The notes beneath the pieces were generated by a model. It was not told the DNA's origin and did not search any database. It was given only the letters and a program-made list of their open reading frames with translations. Made by a program: the position numbers and the translations under genes. From the NCBI RefSeq assembly GCF_025566965.1, contig NZ_JAOQJL010000017.1:1-64000 (forward strand): a DNA stretch of 64,000 bases, in the 5' to 3' direction. This document shows positions 45,978-54,021 of this stretch, in pieces (positions within the stretch are counted from its first letter, which is position 1; each line of letters opens with the position of its first letter). Origin of the DNA: Blautia_A ammoniilytica (GTDB lineage: Bacteria > Bacillota > Clostridia > Lachnospirales > Lachnospiraceae).

Positions 45978-47351
45978 ATGGGAATATTGTTTAAAAATGG
46001 TACAGTTGTTACTTCAACCACCATGTATCAGGCAGATGTAAGAATTCAGGGGGAAAAGATCACAGAAGTGGGACAGGATCTTTGCATAAAGGATGATCAG
46101 GCAGTGGATGTGTCCGGAAAGTATATTCTTCCAGGAGCAATCGATCTGCATACTCATATGTCGGATCCTTTTGGAGGAACAGTTTCCAGTGACAGCGAAT
46201 TTACTGGTACAAGAGCAGCAGCCTGTGGCGGTGTGACTACAGTGTTTGATTTTGCAAAGCAGAAAAAAGGAATGCATCTGCCAGAGGCGGTAGACATTAA
46301 GAAAAAGGCATATGAAAACCGAGCCTGTGTGGATTATGCACTCCACTGCATTGTTACAGATCTGATGGAAGATGACCAGGTGCTGGAAGAATTCGCAGAC
46401 CTTGTAAAAGATGGAGTTAATACCTTTAAGTGTTACAGCGTCTATAAAAAAGAAGGCATTATGGTAGATAATCAACAGTTTGCCGCTATTCTGGAACAGG
46501 CGGGAAAGGTGGGCGGTATGGCTACCCTGCATGCAGAGGATGCAGGCGTGGTGGATTATCTTACAGAAAAATATGTAAAAGAAGGAAAGCTTTCTCCCTG
46601 GTATCATTATATGAGCCGGCCGGAGTGGGCTGCAGCACAGGCAGATATCAGCGCGATCCACATGGCAATGCATCTTCATGCTCCTCTTTATATTGTACAT
46701 ATGGATAACAAAGAAGGTGTGGAAGCAGCAGCAAAGGCTAAGATGGAAGGATATCCTGTCTTTGTGGAAACCTGCCCACAGTATCTGGAATTTACAAGTG
46801 AAGTTTATAAGAGAGCGGATGCTGTAAAATTTGTAATCTCTCCTGCAATCAAAAATGAGGAAAGCCGGGAAGCCTTGTGGAAAGCCTTGCAAACAGGTGT
46901 GATCGATACAGTGGCTACAGATCATTGTCCGTTTACCACAGAGGAGAAAAACTGGGGAAAGGATGACTTTACAAAGATCCCTAATGGTTGTGGAGGTATT
47001 GAAAACCGCTATCCCTATCTTTTGTCCGCTGCCCATGACGGACGGCTTACTTATGAAAGGGTGGTGCAGGTATGTGCGGAAAATCCGGCAAAGATCTTTG
47101 GGTGTAGTGAGAAGGGCAGTATACAGGTGGGAAAAGATGCAGATCTGGTAATCTATGATCCCCAGATGACTGTGACAGGAGGTCCGGATATTATGCATAC
47201 GGCCTGTGATCATTCCATATGGGATGGGTATGAATACCATGGCTATCCGGTACAGACCTATTTAAGAGGAAAACTGATAGCAGATCATGGGATATATATA
47301 GGACAGGCAGGGGACGGCAGATTTGTGAAAAGAAGTCCTCTTCATGTATGA
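45978..47351 (+). CDS. hydA: Dihydropyrimidinase/hydantoinase
   Basis: 457 residues. Cyclic amidohydrolase with DLHTHMSDPFGG (His58, His60), the carboxylated Lys151 in NTFKCYSVYKK, TLHAED, YIVHMDN and ATDHCPF (Asp). It hydrolyses dihydropyrimidines or hydantoins to N-carbamoyl amino acids, fitting directly after a PreA-type reductase. AAGGAGG precedes the ATG, 12 bases after preA. HydA also belongs to reported gut-bacterial purine clusters. No beta-ureidopropionase is visible; the YgeY hydrolase could do the next step, which is my inference. Confidence 0.92.
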   Translation: MGILFKNGTVVTSTTMYQADVRIQGEKITEVGQDLCIKDDQAVDVSGKYILPGAIDLHTHMSDPFGGTVSSDSEFTGTRAAACGGVTTVFDFAKQKKGMHLPEAVDIKKKAYENRACVDYALHCIVTDLMEDDQVLEEFADLVKDGVNTFKCYSVYKKEGIMVDNQQFAAILEQAGKVGGMATLHAEDAGVVDYLTEKYVKEGKLSPWYHYMSRPEWAAAQADISAIHMAMHLHAPLYIVHMDNKEGVEAAAKAKMEGYPVFVETCPQYLEFTSEVYKRADAVKFVISPAIKNEESREALWKALQTGVIDTVATDHCPFTTEEKNWGKDDFTKIPNGCGGIENRYPYLLSAAHDGRLTYERVVQVCAENPAKIFGCSEKGSIQVGKDADLVIYDPQMTVTGGPDIMHTACDHSIWDGYEYHGYPVQTYLRGKLIADHGIYIGQAGDGRFVKRSPLHV

Positions 47352-47398
47352 TGATGTGAATGGCGGGACATGTTTATTACAAATGAAAGAAAGGTTAG

Positions 47399-47749
47399 AT
47401 GAAGGATATGAAAAAATTGGAAATCATTATAAAAGCAGAAAAACTGGAACAGCTGAAAGAAATTCTGAATCAACGAGGGGTTCATGGTATGAATCTGTCT
47501 AACATTATGGGGTGTGGAAATCAGAAAGGAAATATAAGATCTACCAGAAAGTATGACAACTCTTCCATTAACCTGATCCCTAAGATCAAGGTGGAAACGG
47601 TTATTCCAGATGAGCTTTCAGAAGATGTGATCAATGCAGTAGTGGATCAGATCCAGACCGGAAATTTTGGTGATGGAAAGATTTTTGTCTATGATGTGGA
47701 AGATGCTATCCGCATCCGTACAGGAGAGCACGGAAGTGATGCTTTGTAA
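47399..47749 (+). CDS. Divergent P-II-like nitrogen signalling protein
   Basis: 116 residues. P-II fold: KKLEIIIKAEKLEQLKEILNQRGVHGMNLSNIMGCGNQKG, then KVETVIPDELSEDVINAVVDQIQTGNFGDGKIFVYDVEDAIRIRTGE, which retains the C-terminal nucleotide-binding signature. The T-loop differs from GlnB/GlnK: the uridylylated Tyr of YRGAEY is not at its place, so regulation by uridylylation is unlikely. It ends an operon that releases ammonia from heterocycles, so it may bind ATP/ADP and tune the importer or an enzyme. AAGG four bases before ATG 47399 sets the start; ATG 47408 is possible. Confidence 0.85.
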   Translation: MKDMKKLEIIIKAEKLEQLKEILNQRGVHGMNLSNIMGCGNQKGNIRSTRKYDNSSINLIPKIKVETVIPDELSEDVINAVVDQIQTGNFGDGKIFVYDVEDAIRIRTGEHGSDAL

Positions 47750-47827
47750 ATCAGTTGCGGAACAATAGATAGTAATTACAAATTCTTTAAATTTGGTCTG
47801 GCGTACAGGCTGATGAATTGATACAAT

Positions 47828-47885
47828 AGAAGGGTCAGTGTGCAAAAAAGGGAAGATTTTCCCGGCACTGGCGCTTCTATTTTTA
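47828..47885 (+). terminator. Terminator or attenuator between P-II and the nucleosidase gene
   Basis: Nested stem: AGAAG with CTTCT, GTCAGTG with CACTGGC and GGGAA with TTCCC, ending in a T-rich tract 19 bases before the next start codon. A TACAAT box precedes it directly. It probably ends the hydA operon; a leader role for the next gene is possible. Confidence 0.7.
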
Positions 47886-47903
47886 TGAAAAGAGGTTCAG
47901 AAG

Positions 47904-48602
47904 ATGAATTGTATTGGAATTATCGGAGCTATGGAAACTGAGGTAGCCAGACTTAAAGAGATGATGGAAGATGTGACAGTGGTCACAAAAGCTTCCATGG
48001 AATTTTATCAGGGAATTTTAAAAGGAAAAAAGGCAGTGGTAGTCCGTTCCGGGATTGGCAAGGTGAATGCAGGAATCTGTGCGCAGATCCTGGCAGATGT
48101 TTTTCAGGTAGATGCCCTGATCAATACCGGTATTGCAGGAAGCTTGAATAATGATATCAATATTGGCGATATTGTACTTTCTACAGATGTGGTGCAGCAT
48201 GATGTGGATGCAGGAGCGTTCGGATATAAGAAAGGAGAGATTCCCCAGATGGGACAGCTTTCTTTCCCGGCAGACGCAAAGCTCCGTCAGCTGGCAGCAG
48301 ATGCCTGCAGGGATGTGAATCCGGAGATCCAGGTTTTCCAGGGCAGGATTGCTTCCGGAGATCAGTTTATCTGTGATCGGGCAGTAAAAAATGATATCCG
48401 TGATACTTTTGGCGCTTATGCAGTGGAGATGGAAGGTGCAGCGATCGGACAGGCGGCATGGCTGAATCAGGTACCTTTTCTGATCATTCGTGCCATTTCA
48501 GATAATGCAGATGACAGCACTGGTATGGAGTATAATACCTTTGAAAGGCTGGCAGCTGAGCACAGTGTGCGTCTTACTGAGAAGATCATGGAAACTCTGT
48601 AA
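47904..48602 (+). CDS. mtnN: 5'-methylthioadenosine/S-adenosylhomocysteine nucleosidase
   Basis: 232 residues, full length. It cleaves adenine from MTA and SAH in methyl-cycle recycling. Key residues are visible: Glu12 in GAMETEV, GIGKVNAG, Glu in AVEMEGAA and Asp in RAISDNAD. AGAGG precedes the ATG. It may be separate from the cluster upstream because a terminator lies between, although its product adenine would feed purine metabolism. Confidence 0.96.
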   Translation: MNCIGIIGAMETEVARLKEMMEDVTVVTKASMEFYQGILKGKKAVVVRSGIGKVNAGICAQILADVFQVDALINTGIAGSLNNDINIGDIVLSTDVVQHDVDAGAFGYKKGEIPQMGQLSFPADAKLRQLAADACRDVNPEIQVFQGRIASGDQFICDRAVKNDIRDTFGAYAVEMEGAAIGQAAWLNQVPFLIIRAISDNADDSTGMEYNTFERLAAEHSVRLTEKIMETL

Positions 48603-48610
48603 GAACAAAA

Positions 48611-48661
48611 AGGGCAAAACAGGTGTGCAGTCCTTTAGGAGGCTATAACCTATTTTGCCCT
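48611..48661. repeat. Inverted repeat after mtnN without a T-run
   Basis: AGGGCAAAACAGGT pairs with AACCTATTTTGCCCT across about 22 bases. There is no T-tract after it, so it is a weak terminator at best; the CTTTAGGAGG inside looks like a ribosome site without a start codon. Confidence 0.55.
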
Positions 48662-48705
48662 GTCTGCATATACTGGAACAGACAGGAAAATAAGGGGAAA
48701 ACCAT

Positions 48706-49188
48706 ATGTATCATAAAGAGTTTTATCCTTTTTATACAGCATATGCAGAAGCTGGGCTTTTCGATGGACAAAAGGTACAGGATCAGGAGTTTGAACTGAT
48801 GAAATCCTATTACCCTTCTGCTGCCAGAAGGGTGCAGGCTCAGGTGGAACAGGAATGTGATCTGATGGATTACGAAGGCAGCAGGATTTATGATCAGTAC
48901 CCGGATAAACTGATGCTTTACCATATGTGCCGGAAGATCCGTGAAAAGGTATCTGGGATGAGGGAAATGGAGCCATTGTCCGGAGATTTTCTGGATGATC
49001 TGATCCAGGTTTTGCTTTTTCAGGAGATTTCCAGGAGGCGTTGCAGGCGTAACCGGTGCCGGGGAAGAAACACAGCAGTTAATTTTTTTGTAGATGAATC
49101 CAAAAAACACAATATATACAATATCAGGGAAAAAAGATATAATAAAAATGATGACATTAGAAGAATATTTAGAGAAACAGATCAATGA
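48706..49188 (+). CDS. Hypothetical Lachnospiraceae protein; C-terminal extension doubtful
   Basis: 160 codons from ATG 48706. The first 110 residues look like a real conserved cytosolic protein (HKEFYPFYTAYAEAGLFDG, SYYPSAARRVQ, DYEGSRIYDQYPDKLML) that ends in a basic RRRCRRNRCR stretch. The remaining 40 residues overlap the next gene and have poor coding character, so an upstream stop may have been lost by a frameshift near 49050. No known domain. No strong ribosome site is visible (AAGGGGAAAACC). Upstream of a methyltransferase in the same orientation. Confidence 0.65.
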   Translation: MYHKEFYPFYTAYAEAGLFDGQKVQDQEFELMKSYYPSAARRVQAQVEQECDLMDYEGSRIYDQYPDKLMLYHMCRKIREKVSGMREMEPLSGDFLDDLIQVLLFQEISRRRCRRNRCRGRNTAVNFFVDESKKHNIYNIREKRYNKNDDIRRIFRETDQ

Positions 49189-50278
49189 ATATTTGAAACA
49201 GGCGGTGCTCAGTGGAAATCGTAAAGAAGGTGTGGGCACAGTAAAGATCCGTCCGGTAAAGATACGGGAGCAGATCTTTTATCAGGCTTCTGCCATGGAG
49301 GGTACAAAGGTGCTCCATAAAAACTATGACAGGGAGCAGGTGATCGCCTATATTAAAGAGGCTCTTGGCAACGGCTTCGGACAGCTGCAGGCGCAGGGAC
49401 AGGAATTGGATGGTACAGTTCTTGTAAGTAAAAAAGGAAAGATCACGGTAAAGGTAAAAAGGCATTCTGGTGCAGAAAAGATCCAGATCCAGGCACATAA
49501 CCGTGTTAAGAAATATATACTTGAGGAAGGAACGCCAGTTCCGTTTTTGGTGGATTTGGGAGTGATGCATCCGTCAGGCAGCATTGTTTCCTCCAGATAT
49601 GACAAATTCCGTCAGATCAACCGTTTCCTGGAATTTATTGAAGACATTCTGCCTAGGCTTCCAAAGGACAGAGAAATCACGATTCTGGATTTTGGATGTG
49701 GGAAATCTTACCTTACTTTTGCTATGTATTATTATCTTCGGGAATTAAAAGGCTATGATGTTCAGATCATTGGCCTTGATCTGAAGGAAGATGTGATCCG
49801 GCATTGCAGCCGGCTGGCAGAAGAGTATGGATATGAGAAGCTGCATTTTTATAAAGGGAATATCGCAGATTATGAAGGAGTAACATCTGTAGATATGGTA
49901 GTGACCCTCCATGCTTGTGATACAGCCACGGATTATGCACTGGCAAAAGCCGTTGAGTGGGGGGCGCAGGTGATCCTGTCTGTGCCCTGTTGCCAGCATG
50001 AGCTGAACCGGCAGATAGAAAATCAGCTGCTGCAGCCTGTACTGAAGTACGGGATCTTAAGAGAGCGGATAAGTGCCCTTCTTACAGATGGGATTAGAGC
50101 AAATCTGCTGGAAGAGGCTGGCTATGATACACAGATCCTGGAATTTATTGATATGGAGCATACCCCCAAGAATTTGCTGATCCGTGCAGTGCACACGGGG
50201 AAAAAGCGTGACGGGGAAGCGTTAAAACATATGATGAAGGCTTTGCATGTGCAGCCTTCACTGGAAAAACTGCTTTAA
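49148..50278 (+). CDS. SAM-dependent methyltransferase (class I)
   Basis: About 376 residues. An N-terminal domain of about 185 residues precedes a Rossmann methyltransferase domain (ITILDFGCGKSYLTFAMYYYL as motif I; IIGLDLK; VVTLHACDTATDYALAKAV; LSVPCCQHELN). The PCCQH motif and layout fit the Methyltransf_32 family, whose substrates are mostly unknown; small molecule or RNA. I prefer ATG 49148 or 49151 because the upstream codons to 49094 are AT-rich and overlap the previous gene; neither has a strong ribosome site. Twenty-one bases before the secreted-protein gene, likely co-transcribed. Confidence 0.82.
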   Translation: MMTLEEYLEKQINEYLKQAVLSGNRKEGVGTVKIRPVKIREQIFYQASAMEGTKVLHKNYDREQVIAYIKEALGNGFGQLQAQGQELDGTVLVSKKGKITVKVKRHSGAEKIQIQAHNRVKKYILEEGTPVPFLVDLGVMHPSGSIVSSRYDKFRQINRFLEFIEDILPRLPKDREITILDFGCGKSYLTFAMYYYLRELKGYDVQIIGLDLKEDVIRHCSRLAEEYGYEKLHFYKGNIADYEGVTSVDMVVTLHACDTATDYALAKAVEWGAQVILSVPCCQHELNRQIENQLLQPVLKYGILRERISALLTDGIRANLLEEAGYDTQILEFIDMEHTPKNLLIRAVHTGKKRDGEALKHMMKALHVQPSLEKLL

Positions 50279-50299
50279 TCGGTTTGGTAGGAGAAAAAC

Positions 50300-52753
50300 A
50301 TGAAGAAATTTTTATGCAGGCTATTGCTTTTACTGCTGGTGTTTGCAGCGGGAGTGGCAGGAACCGCCTTTCTTCTGAATAGTGAGACAACTGATGACCG
50401 GTCGGATATGAATAATCCGGTGCTGCCTGAGGTGATGATCGATGTAGGCGGCATATATGCTAACCGGATGTACGGATATGCACAGGAAATGCAGGCCGAT
50501 TTTACGCGTGATAGCGTGACGCCTTTAGACACATCCAAGGAATTAAAATTTGTGATCAACGGATATGATACAAAGGTATCCAGCCTGGCTTATGAGATCC
50601 GTACTTCAGATGGTATGAAGGTGTTGGAGAACCGGAAGATCAAGAATCTGGGAGAAGAGGACGGGTATCTTACTGCGTCTGTGACGGTGAACAGCAGTCT
50701 TAGGGTGAATCAGGAATATTCTATGCAGATCACATTGGAAACATCCAAAGGGGCTGCCTATTATTATACACGTGTAGTATCCAGGTCAGGACTGAATGTG
50801 GATCAGTATGTGAAATTTGTTAAAAGCTTTTATGAAAAGTCCATGGACAAGGCTTCTGCCGAGGATTTGACCAGTTACCTGGAGCCTGTGGATACTGGCG
50901 CTTCTGCTAATTATAATGATGTGAATATTAATTCCACCTTCAATCAGATCAGCTGGGGGTCTTTAAGTCCGCAGATCTACAAAAAAGGAATTCCAGTGAT
51001 CAAGGATATTAATGAGACAACAGCAAGTATTTCCCTGGAATATCAGATCATGGCAAGGGATGGGGACAGCGCTCCGGAGATTTATGATGTAACAGAGTTT
51101 TACAGGATGAGGTACACTTCTTCCAGGATCATGCTTCTGGATTTTGAACGTTCTGCCAGCCAGGTGTTTGATGAAAACAATATAAAGATTTCCCAGGATG
51201 GACTTCTTCTTGGTGTACGCAGCAGGGACGTGGAATACATGACTAATGAAACAGCAGGTGTGGCTGCTTTTGTACAAGAGGGAGACCTGTGGTCTTTTGA
51301 CCCTGAAGATGGGAAGACTATCCGTATTTTCAGCTTCCGCAGAGATGAAGGCGATTTCCGTGATGCAAGGAATCAGCACAACATTAAGATCATTCGTGTG
51401 GAAGATAACGGTGATGTGGATTTTGTATTGTATGGATATATGAATCGGGGATTGAGAGAAGGCTATAGCGGTCTTTGTGTATATCACTATAGCAGTGATC
51501 AGAATGTGGTAGAGGAAAAAGTATTTATCCCCACTACAGAGTCTTATGAGTTTTTAAAGGAAGACCTTGGTACACTGTCTTATGTAAGTAAGAATAATCA
51601 ACTCTTTTTGCTGTTTTCCGGAAAGCTGTATCGTGTAGATATCGATAAAGGCGACTTTCAGGTTATGGAAGAGCAGATCAATCCTTCACAGTTTGTTGTT
51701 TCAGACACAAATGCACATGCTGCCTGGACTATACAGGAAGGGGAAAATGCAGGATGTATCAAAGAAATACAGTTTGACACTCTGGATACCAGGATCCTTA
51801 CAGGAGCAGCTGGACAGAGCGTAAAGCCGGTAGGCTTTATGAATGAAGATCTGGTATATGGTGTGGTTATGGACGGGGATGCTCTGACGGATGATGACGG
51901 CCATGTGACAGAAGGGATCCATACCCTTCGGATTGAAGGCTTTGATGGTGAGATCAAAAAGGAATATCACCAGGAAGGCCTGTACATAACCAATGTGACG
52001 ATCGGAAGTACACTGATGGAGTTTGAACTTTCTGCCAAACAGGGGAATACCTATGTTGTTCAGAAGAATGATAATATTATGAACAATAAAAAGGCGGGGG
52101 AAACTCAGGCTGAGGTTGAACTGGTATCCAATTCCAGAACAGGCACCCAGGTCAGATTGTCCTTTAGCAGTGCACCTGAGGTTGAGGAGGCACTGGTGGT
52201 CTATGCCAAAATGAAGAGCGGGGATGAAAATAAGATCGTTCTGGATACTCAGGTGCCGCAGGATGAGATTTACTATGTTTATGCAAAAGGCGGTCTGGAC
52301 AGTACATTTACAGATCCGGGTCAAGCCGTGAAGCATGCAGATGACCTGGCAGGCGTGGTATTGAACCGTGCACAGCAGTATGTCTGGGAACGAGGCAATA
52401 AAAAGACAAAGATCACGTTGAATATTGAAGATGTGCCGGAAGTGATGCGTACTGGATCCATGGATCTGGCGGCACTGCAGCAAGGCATGGGAGATCAGGG
52501 CACAGTGATCGATCTGTCCGGATGTACTTTGGACAGTGTACTGTATGAGGTAAGTGCTCAGAGGCCTGTGATCGCCAAGACGGGAAATAATACCAGCGTG
52601 GTGATCATTGGATATGATGAGTATAATACCTGGCTATATGATCCGGCGACCGGTGAGACACAACCTTATGGTATGAATGACAGTACAGCACTGTTTGAAA
52701 AGGCTGGTAATATTTTTGTCAGCTATATTGAAAACATAAAAGATCCAACATAA
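50300..52753 (+). CDS. Large membrane-anchored extracellular protein with C39-like C-terminal domain
   Basis: 817 residues. One N-terminal signal anchor (about 4-27), then an extracellular region rich in beta strands: an Ig-like part (about 70-165), a propeller-like segment (about 300-600) with repeated strand-turn units and a C-terminal domain (about 690-810). The last part resembles a peptidase C39-like fold (GTVIDLSGCTLDSVLYEVSAQ, VVIIGYDEYNTWLYDPATG), but I do not see a clear Cys-His pair in the usual places, so it may be inactive. TAGGAGAAA precedes the ATG. Unknown role; cell-envelope location is clear. Confidence 0.75.
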   Translation: MKKFLCRLLLLLLVFAAGVAGTAFLLNSETTDDRSDMNNPVLPEVMIDVGGIYANRMYGYAQEMQADFTRDSVTPLDTSKELKFVINGYDTKVSSLAYEIRTSDGMKVLENRKIKNLGEEDGYLTASVTVNSSLRVNQEYSMQITLETSKGAAYYYTRVVSRSGLNVDQYVKFVKSFYEKSMDKASAEDLTSYLEPVDTGASANYNDVNINSTFNQISWGSLSPQIYKKGIPVIKDINETTASISLEYQIMARDGDSAPEIYDVTEFYRMRYTSSRIMLLDFERSASQVFDENNIKISQDGLLLGVRSRDVEYMTNETAGVAAFVQEGDLWSFDPEDGKTIRIFSFRRDEGDFRDARNQHNIKIIRVEDNGDVDFVLYGYMNRGLREGYSGLCVYHYSSDQNVVEEKVFIPTTESYEFLKEDLGTLSYVSKNNQLFLLFSGKLYRVDIDKGDFQVMEEQINPSQFVVSDTNAHAAWTIQEGENAGCIKEIQFDTLDTRILTGAAGQSVKPVGFMNEDLVYGVVMDGDALTDDDGHVTEGIHTLRIEGFDGEIKKEYHQEGLYITNVTIGSTLMEFELSAKQGNTYVVQKNDNIMNNKKAGETQAEVELVSNSRTGTQVRLSFSSAPEVEEALVVYAKMKSGDENKIVLDTQVPQDEIYYVYAKGGLDSTFTDPGQAVKHADDLAGVVLNRAQQYVWERGNKKTKITLNIEDVPEVMRTGSMDLAALQQGMGDQGTVIDLSGCTLDSVLYEVSAQRPVIAKTGNNTSVVIIGYDEYNTWLYDPATGETQPYGMNDSTALFEKAGNIFVSYIENIKDPT

Positions 52754-52808
52754 TAACATAAAGTTGTTGGAATAAAAAGTAAGCAAAAATAGCAGGAGGG
52801 ATTTTATT

Positions 52809-54008
52809 ATGCAGAAACAATTAATGGAACTGTTTACACAGATGTATGGAGAAGGTGGAGACATTCGTGGATATTTTGCACCTGGCCGTGTAAATCTGAT
52901 CGGAGAACATACAGACTATAATGGCGGTCATGTTTTTCCGTGTGCTCTTACGCTTGGTACCTATGGTCTTGCAAGAAAACGTGAGGATAATATACTTCGT
53001 TTTTATTCTGCTAATTTTCCAAAGGCCGGCATGATCCAGTCTTCTCTGGAGGAGCTTGTTCCATCTGAAGAGGCTGGCTGGACCAATTATCCAAAGGGAG
53101 TTATGTGGACCTTTGAAAAGAGAGGCTATAAGCTGACTTGTGGACTGGATTTTATGATCTTTGGTAATATTCCTAACGGTTCCGGACTTTCATCCTCCGC
53201 TTCCCTGGAAGTGCTTACAGGAACTATGTTAAAAGATCTGTTTGGATTTGATGAGATATCCATGCAGGATATTGCTATTATGGGACAGTATTCTGAGAAT
53301 AATTTCAATGGGATGAATTGTGGGATCATGGATCAGTTTGCAAGTGCAATGGGTAAAAAAGGCTGTGCTATTTTCCTGGATACGAATACCCTGCAGTATG
53401 AGTATGCACCGGTAAAACTTCCAGATGCAAAGATCGTGATCACAAACAGCAAAGTGAAACACAGCCTTGTAAGTTCCGCCTATAATGACAGGAGAAATGA
53501 ATGTGAGACAGCATTAGAAGATCTGCAGAAGGTGATGGATATTAAGACACTGGGAGATTTAACAGAGGCTGAGTTTGAAGCACATAAGGATGCAATCCAG
53601 GATCCGGTATGCGTAAAGAGGGCAAAGCATGCAGTTTATGAGAACCAGCGTACCATCAAGGCTGTACAGGCACTGAAGGAAAATAACATCAAAGAATTCG
53701 GAAAGCTGATGAACGCATCTCATGTATCCTTAAGAGATGATTTTGAAGTGTCCTGTGAAGAGATCGATATTCTGGTAGATCTTGCGTGGAAAACACCGGG
53801 AGTGATCGGATCACGTATCACAGGAGGCGGATTTGGCGGTTGTACTGTAAGCATTGTGGAAAATGACCAGGTACAGGCTTTTACAGAGAACATCGGAAAG
53901 GCATACGCAGAAAAGGTAGGCCATGAGGCAGAATTTTATGTAGTGGACATGGGCGATGGTGCCGGAAAGATGGATATAAAAGATATGAATGTACAGGTTG
54001 AATGCTAA
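52809..54008 (+). CDS. galK: Galactokinase
   Basis: 399 residues. GHMP kinase converting galactose and ATP to galactose-1-phosphate, first committed step of the Leloir pathway. Signatures: PGRVNLIGEHTDYNGGHVFP (substrate site), GSGLSSSASLEV (ATP-binding loop) and GSRITGGGFGGCTVSIV. GCAGGAGGG precedes the ATG. galT begins 13 bases after its stop, so the two are an operon. No galE or regulator is next to them; the T-box or other region upstream shows no obvious operator. Confidence 0.97.
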   Translation: MQKQLMELFTQMYGEGGDIRGYFAPGRVNLIGEHTDYNGGHVFPCALTLGTYGLARKREDNILRFYSANFPKAGMIQSSLEELVPSEEAGWTNYPKGVMWTFEKRGYKLTCGLDFMIFGNIPNGSGLSSSASLEVLTGTMLKDLFGFDEISMQDIAIMGQYSENNFNGMNCGIMDQFASAMGKKGCAIFLDTNTLQYEYAPVKLPDAKIVITNSKVKHSLVSSAYNDRRNECETALEDLQKVMDIKTLGDLTEAEFEAHKDAIQDPVCVKRAKHAVYENQRTIKAVQALKENNIKEFGKLMNASHVSLRDDFEVSCEEIDILVDLAWKTPGVIGSRITGGGFGGCTVSIVENDQVQAFTENIGKAYAEKVGHEAEFYVVDMGDGAGKMDIKDMNVQVEC

Positions 54009-54021
54009 GGGGTGACGGGAA

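Noticed and set aside
46014..47240. 408-codon open frame on the minus strand opposite hydA
   Set aside because: It is fully antisense to a strongly conserved dihydropyrimidinase, has no ribosome site and its translation is rich in Cys, His and Ile, as expected for a reverse-frame artefact.
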